Shown here: in pieces, positions 16,450-25,312 of the stretch
Position numbering within the stretch: the stretch's first letter is position 1
Layout: each line of letters begins with the position of its first letter
From: Clostridia bacterium
GTDB taxonomy: Bacteria > Bacillota_A > Clostridia > Oscillospirales > CAG-272
Reading direction: 5' to 3'
Length of the DNA stretch: 64,000 bases
NCBI GenBank assembly: GCA_017445115.1
Contig: JAFSUU010000048.1
Coordinates: 6,454-70,453, forward strand
Program-made: the position numbers and the translations under genes
Notes under the pieces: generated by a model
Seen by the model: only the letters and a program-made list of their open reading frames with translations
Told to the model about the DNA's origin: nothing
The model's database searches: none

Positions 16450-17349
16450 TTATCCCTGAATAATCGTCAGGTATTTATCCAGCTGCTCATTGACATATTC
16501 TGCGATCAGATCGGTCATTACGGTAGCGTCACCGTCGCGGTAGTATGAATCAAAGGCGTCGTAGTACTTTTTGCGGTCGGTGAACTTGACGTTGATGGGC
16601 GGGAAACCGCACCGGATCAAATCGAGGTTCATGATCAGTCTGCCGGTTCTGCCGTTCCCATCAATGAACGGGTGGATGCCTTCAAATTCGAGATGGAAGA
16701 GGGCGATGCGCTCGATATCGTTCATTGACGCTTTCCGTTCTTCGTTGACCGCAAGCAGTTCCGTGATCTTCGGTTCGATCAGATAGGGCTGGACAGGCTC
16801 TGTGTACGCTCCCATAATGTGAACGGGGATCCTGCGGAATACGCCTTTGTCTTCCGGCTTATCCATCAATACGAGAGAGTGGATATTTTTTATAACGAAC
16901 TCGCTTAGCGGCAATTCCTGCTTTGCGATATCTTCGATATACAGAAACGCGTCACGGTGGCCGACCGCCTCCAGATGATCTTTCAGCGGCTTTTGATCTA
17001 TCGTCACGCCTTCAAGCACCATCGCGGTCTCTTTCAGCGTAAGAGTGTTTCCTTCGATTGCGTTGGAATTATAAGTGAACTCTATCATGAATTCATCCTG
17101 CAGACGCTTTACTTCTCCGGGCGTCAGAGGACGCATCTCGTTCAGTTTCTCCCGTTTCGCCTCGGCCTGAGGGATCAGACCGGAGCTCGCTCTGCGGCCG
17201 TCAAGCGGTTTTGCAGCGTTTTCGGGGATCATATAAAGATTGCCTTTTCTGACCACTCCCGGAATCTTTCCTTCCGCGCACAAAACCCGCACTCGCCGCG
17301 TGGAAATGCCCCATTTTTCCGCCGCTTTGGATACTTTGATATATTCCAT
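16450..17349 (-). CDS. Fic domain protein with N-terminal helix-turn-helix
   Basis: A 299-residue Fic enzyme. Residues 1-45 form an excisionase/MerR-like winged helix (EYIKVSKAAEKWGISTRRVR). The inhibitory helix motif SNAIEG (95-100) lies N-terminal to the Fic core, which is canonical: HPFIDGNGRTGR (226-237). Fic proteins usually transfer AMP to Ser/Thr/Tyr hydroxyls; the Glu of the inhibitory motif normally keeps the enzyme off. With intact core and brake it should be an active, self-regulated AMP transferase whose target is unknown. AAGGAGG precedes ATG 17349, with a TATAAT promoter upstream. No separate antitoxin gene is adjacent. Confidence 0.9.
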   Translation of the reverse strand: MEYIKVSKAAEKWGISTRRVRVLCAEGKIPGVVRKGNLYMIPENAAKPLDGRRASSGLIPQAEAKREKLNEMRPLTPGEVKRLQDEFMIEFTYNSNAIEGNTLTLKETAMVLEGVTIDQKPLKDHLEAVGHRDAFLYIEDIAKQELPLSEFVIKNIHSLVLMDKPEDKGVFRRIPVHIMGAYTEPVQPYLIEPKITELLAVNEERKASMNDIERIALFHLEFEGIHPFIDGNGRTGRLIMNLDLIRCGFPPINVKFTDRKKYYDAFDSYYRDGDATVMTDLIAEYVNEQLDKYLTIIQG

Positions 17350-17386
17350 TCGGGATCCCTCCTTAAAAAATTATAATCTTATATAT

Positions 17387-17415
17387 ATTATACTATGTTC
17401 TCGGAATAAATTCAA
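17387..17415 (-). promoter_or_regulatory. Promoter of the Fic gene
   Basis: On the minus strand TTGAAT (17415-17410) and TATAAT (17392-17387) are spaced by 17 nt, about 30 nt ahead of the ribosome site. Confidence 0.75.
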
Positions 17416-17476
17416 GATGTATTTATAATATTTCATTATTATTATTCCGATTTTTTGGGAAACAGGAATATTATTT

Positions 17477-17520
17477 GAATGGACAGGGACACTTACTTTT
17501 AAGAGTGTCCCTGTCCATTC
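17477..17520. repeat. 17-bp perfect inverted repeat with 10-nt loop
   Basis: Left arm GAATGGACAGGGACACT (17477-17493), loop of 10 nt, right arm AGTGTCCCTGTCCATTC (17504-17520). GGACAGGGACA-type palindromes are typical REP/MITE-like elements moved by IS200/REP-associated transposases; no transposase is nearby. It lies in the gene-free stretch 17416-17780. Confidence 0.75.
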
Positions 17521-17618
17521 GACTTTAAGCGTAGACAGTGTCGATGTATTTTGATAACCATATTTGTTAAGATCGTTTTGAGCCAGACGATCTGATCGTA
17601 TTATATTCGGCATCCTTT

Positions 17619-17640
17619 TTGGCACCCGATTTGGCACCCT
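17619..17640 (+). repeat. 22-nt direct repeat, copy 2 (integration-associated)
   Basis: This copy starts TTGGCACCCGATT and differs at one base from 12701-12722. It lies 142 nt before the anticodon-loop start of a tRNA-Arg 3' fragment. Confidence 0.6.
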
Positions 17641-17781
17641 GATCTGAATTTGCGAAAGAATTTGAACTTTTCAAAACGAAAACAGCGCGTTTTTCGCACG
17701 CTATTGTCGCAAAATACGCATTTTATTTGCCATATTTGATCTGAGCAACCGCTTTTTAGGGGAAAGGTCGATCCGGAGACA

Positions 17782-17826
17782 CTCCTAAGCGATAGGTCGG
17801 GTGTTCGAATCCAATCAGGGACGCCA
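17782..17826 (+). pseudogene. 3' half of a tRNA-Arg(CCT), starting at the anticodon loop
   Basis: CTCCTAAGCGA followed by the T-arm (TTCGAAT loop), acceptor 3' strand and GCCA align to the 3' half of the intact tRNA-Arg at 12800-12844 with a handful of changes. Upstream of the loop there is no D-arm or 5' acceptor, so it is not a tRNA. It is followed at once by a terminator, as a displaced tRNA 3' end would be. Confidence 0.72.
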
Positions 17827-17862
17827 AAAAACGCCGTAATTACAAGGAATTACGGCGTTTTT
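17826..17862 (+). terminator. Terminator after the tRNA-Arg 3' fragment
   Basis: The perfect arms AACGCCGTAATT and AATTACGGCGTT have a 6-nt loop, with flanking A and T runs. It is probably the original terminator of the displaced tRNA gene. Confidence 0.85.
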
Positions 17863-17942
17863 ACGTCTTTCAAAAGCCATCGATTTTGGCCGAAAAATCG
17901 TCCACGGGGAATGCTATATTATTTCTTTTTTGAATAGAGAAA

Positions 17943-17973
17943 CCTCCTGCGGCAGTTTTTCTGCCGCAGGAGG
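17943..17973. terminator. Terminator for the giant secreted-protein gene
   Basis: The 13-bp perfect arms CCTCCTGCGGCAG and CTGCCGCAGGAGG have a TTTTT loop. The minus-strand side continues TTTCTC and the plus side CTGCTTTTTA; it lies 47 nt beyond the stop at 18021. Confidence 0.7.
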
Positions 17974-18020
17974 CTGCTTTTTATTGCCCGATCTTGCCGG
18001 GCTTGTTCATTTTTACCGGC

Positions 18021-21000
18021 TTACTGAGCAACAATACGTTTAACAGCGGAAAGGTCTTTCGTGTTGACCTTGCCGTCACCGTTGATATCGGAGTTGCCAA
18101 ACACTATGTCTTCTTCGGTAATGGCATTGGAAATATATTTCTTTAATTGAGCTATATCTCTTGTGTTCACTTTGCCGTCGCCGTTGACGTCGCCGGGAAG
18201 CGCAGGAAGTACCGGTATCTCTTCGGTCCATGTGGCATGACATACTGTGCACTCGTAAGTCCTTACGCCTTTTTCGGAGTAAGTGGGTTTCACTGTTACC
18301 GTTCCGGCATCGGGTGTGTGTCCGACAGGATCGGTTTGATCGTCAACGTAGTTGTCGCCGCATTTCGAGCAGGTGTAAGTTGTGTAACCCTGTTCCGTAC
18401 ACGTCGGCTCAGTAACTACTGCCACGTAATCGTGGCCGGGCGCGTCGAGAGCCTTCGTCTCGGTCGCGTCGCATCTCGAGCAGTATCTTGTCTCTTCGCC
18501 TGCTTCCGTGCAGGTCGCCGTCGTTATTGTCCACTCGCCGAAGTCGTGGCCGAGAGCGTCTGTGAAGTCGTCATAATAGCTGTCGGGACATCTCGAGCAC
18601 TTGTAGACGGAGTATCCGTCGGTCGTGCAGGTAGGATCGATCGTCTCGATCTTCTCGTAATCGTGTCCGAGAGCTTCGACAGACTGAGTTTCGGTCTCGT
18701 CGCATCTCGAGCAGGTCCTCGTCTTCTCTCCGGCGTCTGTGCAGGTCGGAGCCGACGTCTGAGTCCACTCGCCGAAGATGTGACCGATAGGCGCGATCAC
18801 GACTGCATCCGCGTCTGTTTCGTTCAGCCCTAAACGGTCGGTAAAGTATTTACCGCATCTTTCGCAGAAGTAGTATTCCGTCAGCCCGGACTCCGTACAC
18901 GTCGGATCTTTCGCTTCGTAATGAGTCATGTAGTGTCCGAGAGGATAAATGATCATATTCAGATAGTCTGCTGTGTGCTGTGCCTGTGCATCGGAGAAGG
19001 AGTTATGGCATCTTTCGCAGTAATAGTACTCTGTCGACCCGAATTCCGTACAGGTCGGCTCTATCGCGTCGTAATGAGTCAGGTCGTGTCCGAGCGCGTC
19101 GACGTACGTATCTTTGTAAACCTCGCCGCATCTTGAACACTTGTGTTTCGTGTAACCCCGGTCCGTGCAGTCCGGTTCAATGACAGTATCGACGCAGTCG
19201 TGGCCGAGAGGCGGGATCATGACCGCATCCGCGTCTGTTTCGTTAAATCCCATACTGTCTGTATAGTATCTGCCGCATCTTTCGCAGAAGTAGTAATCTG
19301 TCCGTCCGGATTCCGTACACGTCGGATCTTTCGCTTCGTAATGAGTCATGTCGTGTCCGAGAGGATTGACGTTCACGTCCTGCGATCTTATTTCGTGCTG
19401 GGCCGCCGCGTCGGTATAGAATTTCGAGCATCTGTCGCACCTGTAGAATTCGATCAACCCGAAATCCTCACAGGTCGGTTCTATCGCGTCGTAATGGATC
19501 AGGTCGTGTCCGAGCGGTTCGATCATAGTATCAAATAAATTTATCTCGTTGATACCGTCCTCGTCGGCAAACATCTTCAAACAGTTCAAGCATAAAAAGT
19601 ATTCTTCCGTACCGTATTTCGTGCACGTCGCCGCATAAGCCTCCTGGTGGAAAAAGTCGTGCCTGTACGATTCCGTGAAGGTCGGCCTGTATGTCGCGTC
19701 GCCGGTGACAGCATCCGCGAGTGCGGGCTCCCAGCCCGCGAACGTGTATACAAGACAATACGCACCCGAATCCCTTGTCGGCGTCTCGCCGCTGTAGCCC
19801 GGCGTCGCCGCTCCGTGCTCAACGTCCGTGATCGTCTGCAGCGCGTCTCCGTTAATATCCGTGTAAGTTATGGTATAGCCTTTGAATACGAACGTTGCGT
19901 TATCATTATTTGCTGCATACATCTGCGCCGCGCCGTATCGAACCGGAGAATACAACGTAATGTCTTCATCGCCGTAATTTTTGAAAGCGTCATCACCGAT
20001 GAGCTCCACACTCGCGGGAATGACGATGGATTCAAGAGATGTGCATAATGAGAAAGCAGCCCTTTCTATGACCGTCACGCCCTCGGGGATGTCGATGGAT
20101 TTGAGTGAGCTGCATTCGCTGAATGCAAATTCTCCGATCGTCGTCACACTGTCGGGAATCGTGACGGATTTGAGAGAGGTGCAAGAACAAAATGCATAGC
20201 TGCTGATACACCCCACGCCTTCGGGAATAATGACGGATTCAAGCCCTTTGCAGGAACAGAATGCATTATCGCCGATATGAGTCACTCCGTATTCGATCAC
20301 GACGGTGGTGATGTCAAGTCGTCCTTCCCACGGGGACTGGTTTTCGTAACTGTAGTCCGCCATCGCGCCGTCGCCGCGGATCGTCAGCGTGCCGCCTTCA
20401 AGACGCCACGTGACCTCTCCGGTCTCTCCGCCGACGAGTTTATATACGGCGGTATATGCAATAGGTCCTGCGACTGCGGGAAGTCCCGCGTCCACAGCGT
20501 AGACGTTCTCGCCGTCCGTCCAGCCGTTGAATGCCCAGGAAAGTGCGCCCTCACCGGGACATGCGGGAGTATTTCCCGCGTAGACGGGCGCCGTGCCGTA
20601 TTCGACGGATATTGACGCAAGCTCCGCGCCGTCATGGTTCAGGAATGAGACGGGATAATGCGCCGCCTGCCAGGTCGCCGTGACGGTGACCGCGCTGTCA
20701 GTGATGATCACGGTTTCCCCCGGGGCGTACAGTTCGCCGTTATAGCTCCAGGCGGCAAATTCCATGTGCTCCGGCGCGCCGAAGGCGCAGTCCGGAAGAA
20801 TGAATCCGGCGCCTATATAACTTGCCCCGTCGTCCATGTTGCCGTCGCCGCCGTTTGAATCGAATACGACGTCGGCGCGCGGGATAAGCGTATGACCTGC
20901 GGAGTTCTCCGGTGTGGCGATCGTGACGTTCTCGCCGTCGTCAAAGACGAAGTTTTTGACAAACGTCACCGTCCCTTTGTACGCACCGGCGCTGATCCTG

Positions 21001-24000
21001 TCGGATACGTTCGTCCAGCCGAGGTTTATCGTCGCGGCGCAGACGGAGGAACTTGCGTTCACAACGCCGCCGAGTATCTCGACCGTGCCGCCCTTTGACG
21101 ATCCGATGGAGATCACGTTTGAAGTACTCATAGCCGTGATCTCACCGCCGAAGATGCGGATCGCGGAGGTGGAGGCGTCGTTGCTGTAGCCGCAAAGACC
21201 CGTGAAGATAAATCCGTTATCGTCGGATCCGACGGTAAAGCGTCCGCCGTAAATGTTCAGCGTTGCGGCGTTATTGAGGTCGATGTGGTTGCGCTCGACG
21301 CCGAAGGCGCCCGCCTCATCGCCCGAGGACTGGGCGAAGAAGCTGAGAGTTGCGCCGTTTGAAACGGTCAGACAGTAAAACGCTGCGTTGGTGGGGAAGC
21401 TGAAGAGCGCGCCGTCGCAAAGAACGATCTTCGCGTCGCAGTTCTTCCCGACGGTGACGCCGTATTCTTTGCAGAAGTCGCCCTCAAGCACGTACCGGCC
21501 GGAGCCGAGAGTCACGCTGCCGTTTATAAGGTTCGCCTCTATGTAAGAGTCCAGCATCGAGTATTCGCCGGGCTCCAGTACGGAATAATTTCCGGTCTCG
21601 TCAATATAAGGGATGCGAAGCACAAGATCGCGCGAGAGAGGCTCGGCGCACTGTGCGTCGGCGAAGAAGGCGCCGCAGTATTCACACTCATAGTGCGCAA
21701 TGCAGCCCGCCGCCGCGCCGTCCGGTTCGGTATCTTCTACGTAGACGGGATTATGTGCGATCATAGGCAGAACGGGGTCGACCTCCGTCGTGCCCTCGGC
21801 GTCTGCAAAGCATTTGCCGCAGACGTCGCAGATCCAGTACTCGACGCAGCCCTCTCCGGTACACGTGGGGACCGTTTCGTCTATGTGTGTAAGATCCGGA
21901 TGTCCTTCAATGGGTACAAGACGCATTGATGACGCCATCGTCGTATCGTTATAGAATTCCGCGGGGGCGTCAGCCGTTGCGAAGTGTTTTGTCCATGTGA
22001 TATTTCCGAGCAGGCGAGCTTCCACAAAGTCGGTCTCATCGCTCCAGCCCACGCTCAGCACCGCTTTTTTACCCGCTCCGCCTATGCTCTTGGCTGTTAT
22101 TTTGCCGCCGTTTATCGTTATCACCGTGTCGGAGTCACTGTAGGGGCCGATGCCGCGAGCGCTCTCGCTTGTCGCCGTGACCGTGCCGCCGTTTATCGTT
22201 ATCGGGCCGCAGGAGTTCATATAACCCGCGCCGATCCCTGCTCCGTATTTGCCGCCGGTGGCGACGAGCGTGCCGCCGTTCATGACAAATCCCGCGGAGG
22301 CGACGTTGACGCCCGCCCCGTAGCTGCCGCGGCTCTCTGCTGTGATGTCGCCGCCGTTGATCGTGATCAGGCCGCCGGTTCTGTTTCTGGATCCGATGGA
22401 TGCGGCGTCATCTCCGCCGCGGGCAACGATGCGCCCGCCGTTCACGGTTATCGCGCCGGCGCCGCTGCTCGAGCCGATGGCGATGACGCTGTAAGACGAT
22501 ACCTCTGCGACAAGGGCGCCCATATTCTCACCTGTGCTTTGAGCCCAGATCGTCAGGGACGCGCTCGAGGGGACCTCGATTCCCCCCGGCGCCGTCAGAG
22601 TCGCGCCGTCGTAGATGAGCAGGTGCGAATCTTCACCAGCGGTGATGCGCCCGGTGAGCGTCGTGTCTTCAAGTACAAGATTCCATCCGTCTGCCAGCAC
22701 GTCGCACTCAGGCGTGAGGACGGTGACGTCCTCTGTCAGCTTTTGCAAAGCGCCGTTTTCGTCAATATAAGGAATGCAGAATTCCGTCGATACGGTAACG
22801 TCACAATCGGGCATAATAAAGCTTCCGTCAGTCACGTCGACCGGGTCGCCGTTTGCGTCGGTAACTGTAATGACGGGAACGAGATATATCTCGTCAGGCG
22901 TTGCATTGAGGGTGACGGTCTCGCCCTGCGTAAGGTCTTCCGTCTTGTCTGCGGATATGGCGCCTCCCGTCGTTTCGTTCAAGGTCACGTCAAGACCGCA
23001 GATACGGAACGTGATATTGTTATCCGCGCAGTATGCCGCCGCCGCGCCGTCAGATACGGGAGAGCAGAGATATGAAAGACTTGTACAGCCTTCGAACGCT
23101 CTTACCATTATCTCCGTCGTGCTCGCCGGGATATGTACGTGCGAAAGAGAAGTGCAGTTGTAAAACGCCCGGAGTACGATGGTCTTCATTCCTTCCCCGA
23201 TCGTAACATCCGTAAGAGAAGTGCAGTCTGCGAACGCCTGATTTGCGATCGTTTCCGCGCCGTTGATCGTGACGCTCGTCAGATTTGTGCAGTTTCGGAA
23301 CGTACAATCTTGTATTTCTGTGTCTTTTCCGCCGATAGTTACGGTCTTCAGGCTGCGCAAACCGTCGAATGCGTTGTAACGGATGCTCTTTACGCCGCCG
23401 CCGACCGTCAGATTCTCTATGCTGCCGCAGTTGGTGAAGGTGCTGCCGCACAGTTCGTCAATATTTGCCTCTACCGTCACGTTTTTAAGGCTCGAGCATT
23501 TGCAGAACTCTTCGGCCCCGCTCAGGTGCGTTACGTTCGAAGGGACAGTCAGCTCTTCAAGACTCGAACAGTTGTAAAACGCGTCAGGACCGATCGTCTC
23601 AACGCCGTGGCCGAGATCCAGATTTATGAGATTCGTGCAGTTCATGAACGCGCCGTCATTGAGCGTTCTGACGCTGTCGCCGAGAGTCAGTGTCGTAAGG
23701 CTCGAGCACTTGTTGAACGCGCAGCGTCCGACGATCTGCGCGTCCACCGTCAGAGTCGTAAGGCCGGTGCAGAGTTCGAACGCGAGATCCCCGATACTCG
23801 TCACGGATGAAGGGATCTCAAGGGTCGAAAGACTGAAGCATTCGTGAAAGGCGGACTCACCGATAGTCGTCACCGAAGACGGGATCGTAAGCTCCGTAAG
23901 ATTTTTGCAGTAGTTGAACGCATCTTTTCCGATGCTCTCAACAGTGTCCGCGATCGATAATTCCGTAATACCGGTACAGCCTCCGAAGGCGCGGCTGCCG

Positions 24001-24269
24001 ATATGAGTCACGCCGTCTTCGATCACGACGCGGGTGATGACAAGTCGTCCTTCCCACGGGGACTGGTCTTTGTAACTGTAGTCCGCCATCGCGCCCTCGC
24101 CGAAGATCGTTAGGACGCCGTTCTTGAGATGCCAGGCGACCTCGCCGGTCTCACCCTCGTCATCCCACGCCGCGATCGCCGATGCGGGGACAGAGATCCC
24201 GGGCAGAAGCGACGACGTGATCAGCGCGCACAGGAGTACGGCGATCAAGCGTTTTATGTTTGTTTTCAT
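18021..24269 (-). CDS. Giant secreted BspA-type LRR / beta-helix / CxxC-repeat protein with C-terminal dockerin
   Basis: A 2082-residue extracellular protein. Signal peptide about 1-31 (core LIAVLLCALITSSLLP, cleavage near ASA). BspA-type leucine-rich repeats (LRR_5) about 56-396; short beta-sandwich linker; right-handed beta-helix-like repeats with AITVNGGRIVARGG-type rungs about 560-790; a second such block about 880-1120; an InlB B-type repeat about 1130-1200; a second LRR_5 block about 1300-1446; a further InlB-like unit; then about nine 45-60 residue repeats with Thr-Cys, Cys-x-x-Cys and Leu-Gly-His (about 1540-2013); finally a type I dockerin (about 2023-2082) with two Ca2+ loops DVNGDGKVN and DINGDGKVN. 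Likely role: surface adhesion or scaffold component attached through a cohesin. AAAGGA precedes ATG 24269. Confidence 0.85.
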   Translation of the reverse strand: MKTNIKRLIAVLLCALITSSLLPGISVPASAIAAWDDEGETGEVAWHLKNGVLTIFGEGAMADYSYKDQSPWEGRLVITRVVIEDGVTHIGSRAFGGCTGITELSIADTVESIGKDAFNYCKNLTELTIPSSVTTIGESAFHECFSLSTLEIPSSVTSIGDLAFELCTGLTTLTVDAQIVGRCAFNKCSSLTTLTLGDSVRTLNDGAFMNCTNLINLDLGHGVETIGPDAFYNCSSLEELTVPSNVTHLSGAEEFCKCSSLKNVTVEANIDELCGSTFTNCGSIENLTVGGGVKSIRYNAFDGLRSLKTVTIGGKDTEIQDCTFRNCTNLTSVTINGAETIANQAFADCTSLTDVTIGEGMKTIVLRAFYNCTSLSHVHIPASTTEIMVRAFEGCTSLSYLCSPVSDGAAAAYCADNNITFRICGLDVTLNETTGGAISADKTEDLTQGETVTLNATPDEIYLVPVITVTDANGDPVDVTDGSFIMPDCDVTVSTEFCIPYIDENGALQKLTEDVTVLTPECDVLADGWNLVLEDTTLTGRITAGEDSHLLIYDGATLTAPGGIEVPSSASLTIWAQSTGENMGALVAEVSSYSVIAIGSSSGAGAITVNGGRIVARGGDDAASIGSRNRTGGLITINGGDITAESRGSYGAGVNVASAGFVMNGGTLVATGGKYGAGIGAGYMNSCGPITINGGTVTATSESARGIGPYSDSDTVITINGGKITAKSIGGAGKKAVLSVGWSDETDFVEARLLGNITWTKHFATADAPAEFYNDTTMASSMRLVPIEGHPDLTHIDETVPTCTGEGCVEYWICDVCGKCFADAEGTTEVDPVLPMIAHNPVYVEDTEPDGAAAGCIAHYECEYCGAFFADAQCAEPLSRDLVLRIPYIDETGNYSVLEPGEYSMLDSYIEANLINGSVTLGSGRYVLEGDFCKEYGVTVGKNCDAKIVLCDGALFSFPTNAAFYCLTVSNGATLSFFAQSSGDEAGAFGVERNHIDLNNAATLNIYGGRFTVGSDDNGFIFTGLCGYSNDASTSAIRIFGGEITAMSTSNVISIGSSKGGTVEILGGVVNASSSVCAATINLGWTNVSDRISAGAYKGTVTFVKNFVFDDGENVTIATPENSAGHTLIPRADVVFDSNGGDGNMDDGASYIGAGFILPDCAFGAPEHMEFAAWSYNGELYAPGETVIITDSAVTVTATWQAAHYPVSFLNHDGAELASISVEYGTAPVYAGNTPACPGEGALSWAFNGWTDGENVYAVDAGLPAVAGPIAYTAVYKLVGGETGEVTWRLEGGTLTIRGDGAMADYSYENQSPWEGRLDITTVVIEYGVTHIGDNAFCSCKGLESVIIPEGVGCISSYAFCSCTSLKSVTIPDSVTTIGEFAFSECSSLKSIDIPEGVTVIERAAFSLCTSLESIVIPASVELIGDDAFKNYGDEDITLYSPVRYGAAQMYAANNDNATFVFKGYTITYTDINGDALQTITDVEHGAATPGYSGETPTRDSGAYCLVYTFAGWEPALADAVTGDATYRPTFTESYRHDFFHQEAYAATCTKYGTEEYFLCLNCLKMFADEDGINEINLFDTMIEPLGHDLIHYDAIEPTCEDFGLIEFYRCDRCSKFYTDAAAQHEIRSQDVNVNPLGHDMTHYEAKDPTCTESGRTDYYFCERCGRYYTDSMGFNETDADAVMIPPLGHDCVDTVIEPDCTDRGYTKHKCSRCGEVYKDTYVDALGHDLTHYDAIEPTCTEFGSTEYYYCERCHNSFSDAQAQHTADYLNMIIYPLGHYMTHYEAKDPTCTESGLTEYYFCERCGKYFTDRLGLNETDADAVVIAPIGHIFGEWTQTSAPTCTDAGEKTRTCSRCDETETQSVEALGHDYEKIETIDPTCTTDGYSVYKCSRCPDSYYDDFTDALGHDFGEWTITTATCTEAGEETRYCSRCDATETKALDAPGHDYVAVVTEPTCTEQGYTTYTCSKCGDNYVDDQTDPVGHTPDAGTVTVKPTYSEKGVRTYECTVCHATWTEEIPVLPALPGDVNGDGKVNTRDIAQLKKYISNAITEEDIVFGNSDINGDGKVNTKDLSAVKRIVAQ
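20271..20369 (-). repeat. 99-nt internal repeat, copy 2
   Basis: This segment matches 23997-24095 at about 92 of 99 positions, without gaps. It encodes the start of the second LRR block (MADYSY-NQSPWEGRL and following). Confidence 0.8.
23997..24095 (-). repeat. 99-nt internal repeat, copy 1
   Basis: This is the counterpart of 20271-20369 in the first LRR block. The two copies are 3.7 kb apart in direct orientation inside the same gene. Confidence 0.8.
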
Positions 24270-24327
24270 AATGATATCCTTTCTTGATGAAAGCTGCTTT
24301 GCGGCAGTGAATGTTCGTATTGTTAGT

Positions 24328-24972
24328 TTAAAGGGTGAATTCCCGCAGGATCATGCGCTTGAGGAGCAGATATTCTTCGGTTCTGTCCTCCTCGCTCTCG
24401 CCAGCGTAGATAAGACCCTGAGCGTAGCGCACCGCCACGGCGATCATGATGTGCGCGGTCGCGGCGAAGAGCTTTTTCTCAGGCAGATCCGTTCGTACCG
24501 TTTTGTCACGCTTTCCCTTTTCGTAGAGTCGGTGGAAGTAGCCCGCAAATTCGCCGATCGCCTGCAAATACGGCGTCATCTGTTCCGCGGTCGCTCCCTC
24601 GTGCTGAACGTAGTTGTTGAAGTTCTGATTGAAGCGGAGAAGATCCTTATTGTCGCGGTACAAATCTATATAGCAATCGAGATAAAGATCAAGCTCTTCT
24701 GCCGCTGTCATTCCGTCGACACTGCGCTCGGCGCGCCGGTTTTGCACATGACCGGCGAAGTCGCGCCATTTTGCAACGCCGATAGCCAGAACAAGCTCAA
24801 GCTTTGTTTTATAATACCGGTAAAGCGTTGCGATCCCGACTCCGCAGGCGTTCGCGACTTCGTTCATCGATACTGCCTCTATCCCTTTTTCGGAAAAGAG
24901 ACGGAATCCCTCTTTGAGCATGGCGTCGCGTCGGGCGGTCATTTCGATTTCGTCTTTTTCAGCGTTTCTCAT
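24328..24972 (-). CDS. TetR/AcrR family regulator
   Basis: A 214-residue regulator with TetR helix-turn-helix NEVANACGVGIATLYRYYKTK (about 38-58) and an all-helical ligand-binding part. GGGAG lies 7 nt before ATG 24972. It has a consensus promoter with an inverted repeat downstream of the -10, suggesting autorepression. The giant secreted-protein gene follows after 58 nt in the same orientation without an obvious terminator, so the regulator may control it; the divergent gene at 25405 is another possible target. Confidence 0.88.
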   Translation of the reverse strand: MRNAEKDEIEMTARRDAMLKEGFRLFSEKGIEAVSMNEVANACGVGIATLYRYYKTKLELVLAIGVAKWRDFAGHVQNRRAERSVDGMTAAEELDLYLDCYIDLYRDNKDLLRFNQNFNNYVQHEGATAEQMTPYLQAIGEFAGYFHRLYEKGKRDKTVRTDLPEKKLFAATAHIMIAVAVRYAQGLIYAGESEEDRTEEYLLLKRMILREFTL

Positions 24973-25061
24973 TTTTATCTCCCGGTTTTTGATGTTGTAA
25001 ATACGTTTTTCCCTACTGTAATTTATTCCGATATGAAGTATATCGTGATAAAATGTCTATT

Positions 25062-25109
25062 ATGATATGATATCTATCATTATTATACACGCTTTTCAAT
25101 ATATGTCAA
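25062..25109 (-). promoter_or_regulatory. Promoter and inverted repeat of the TetR gene
   Basis: On the minus strand TTGACA (25109-25104), 16 nt, TATAAT (25087-25082). Immediately downstream ATGATA and TATCAT (25062-25067 / 25075-25080) form an inverted repeat with a 7-nt spacer, a plausible operator. Confidence 0.75.
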
Positions 25110-25312
25110 TGGCTCTTTGTTATAAAAACTGTATATATTTTTGATTGAATTGAACACAAAAAATCACCAAATTGAGAAAAAACCTGCCATATAACGCGCG
25201 AGACCGGGCTTTTCTGTTCATTTTGCGTTTTTTGCGCAAAAAAGATAACGGAGCGTTGGAATTCTATGGCAAGTTTGTAAAGCTTAAAACAGCGTATAAT
25301 TTTTGTTTTATA

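Noticed and set aside
17740..17826. Complete tRNA at 17.78 kb
   Set aside because: Only the anticodon loop and 3' half are recognisable; the sequence before it has no acceptor or D-arm.
18200..19660. Regularly spaced repeats that look CRISPR-like at DNA level
   Set aside because: They are coding repeats (CxxC/Gly-His units) in frame in the giant protein, diverged and without identical direct repeats or cas genes.
21984..23075. 363-codon open frame opposite the giant secreted protein
   Set aside because: Antisense shadow of the repeat-rich gene, with no recognisable domain or start signals.
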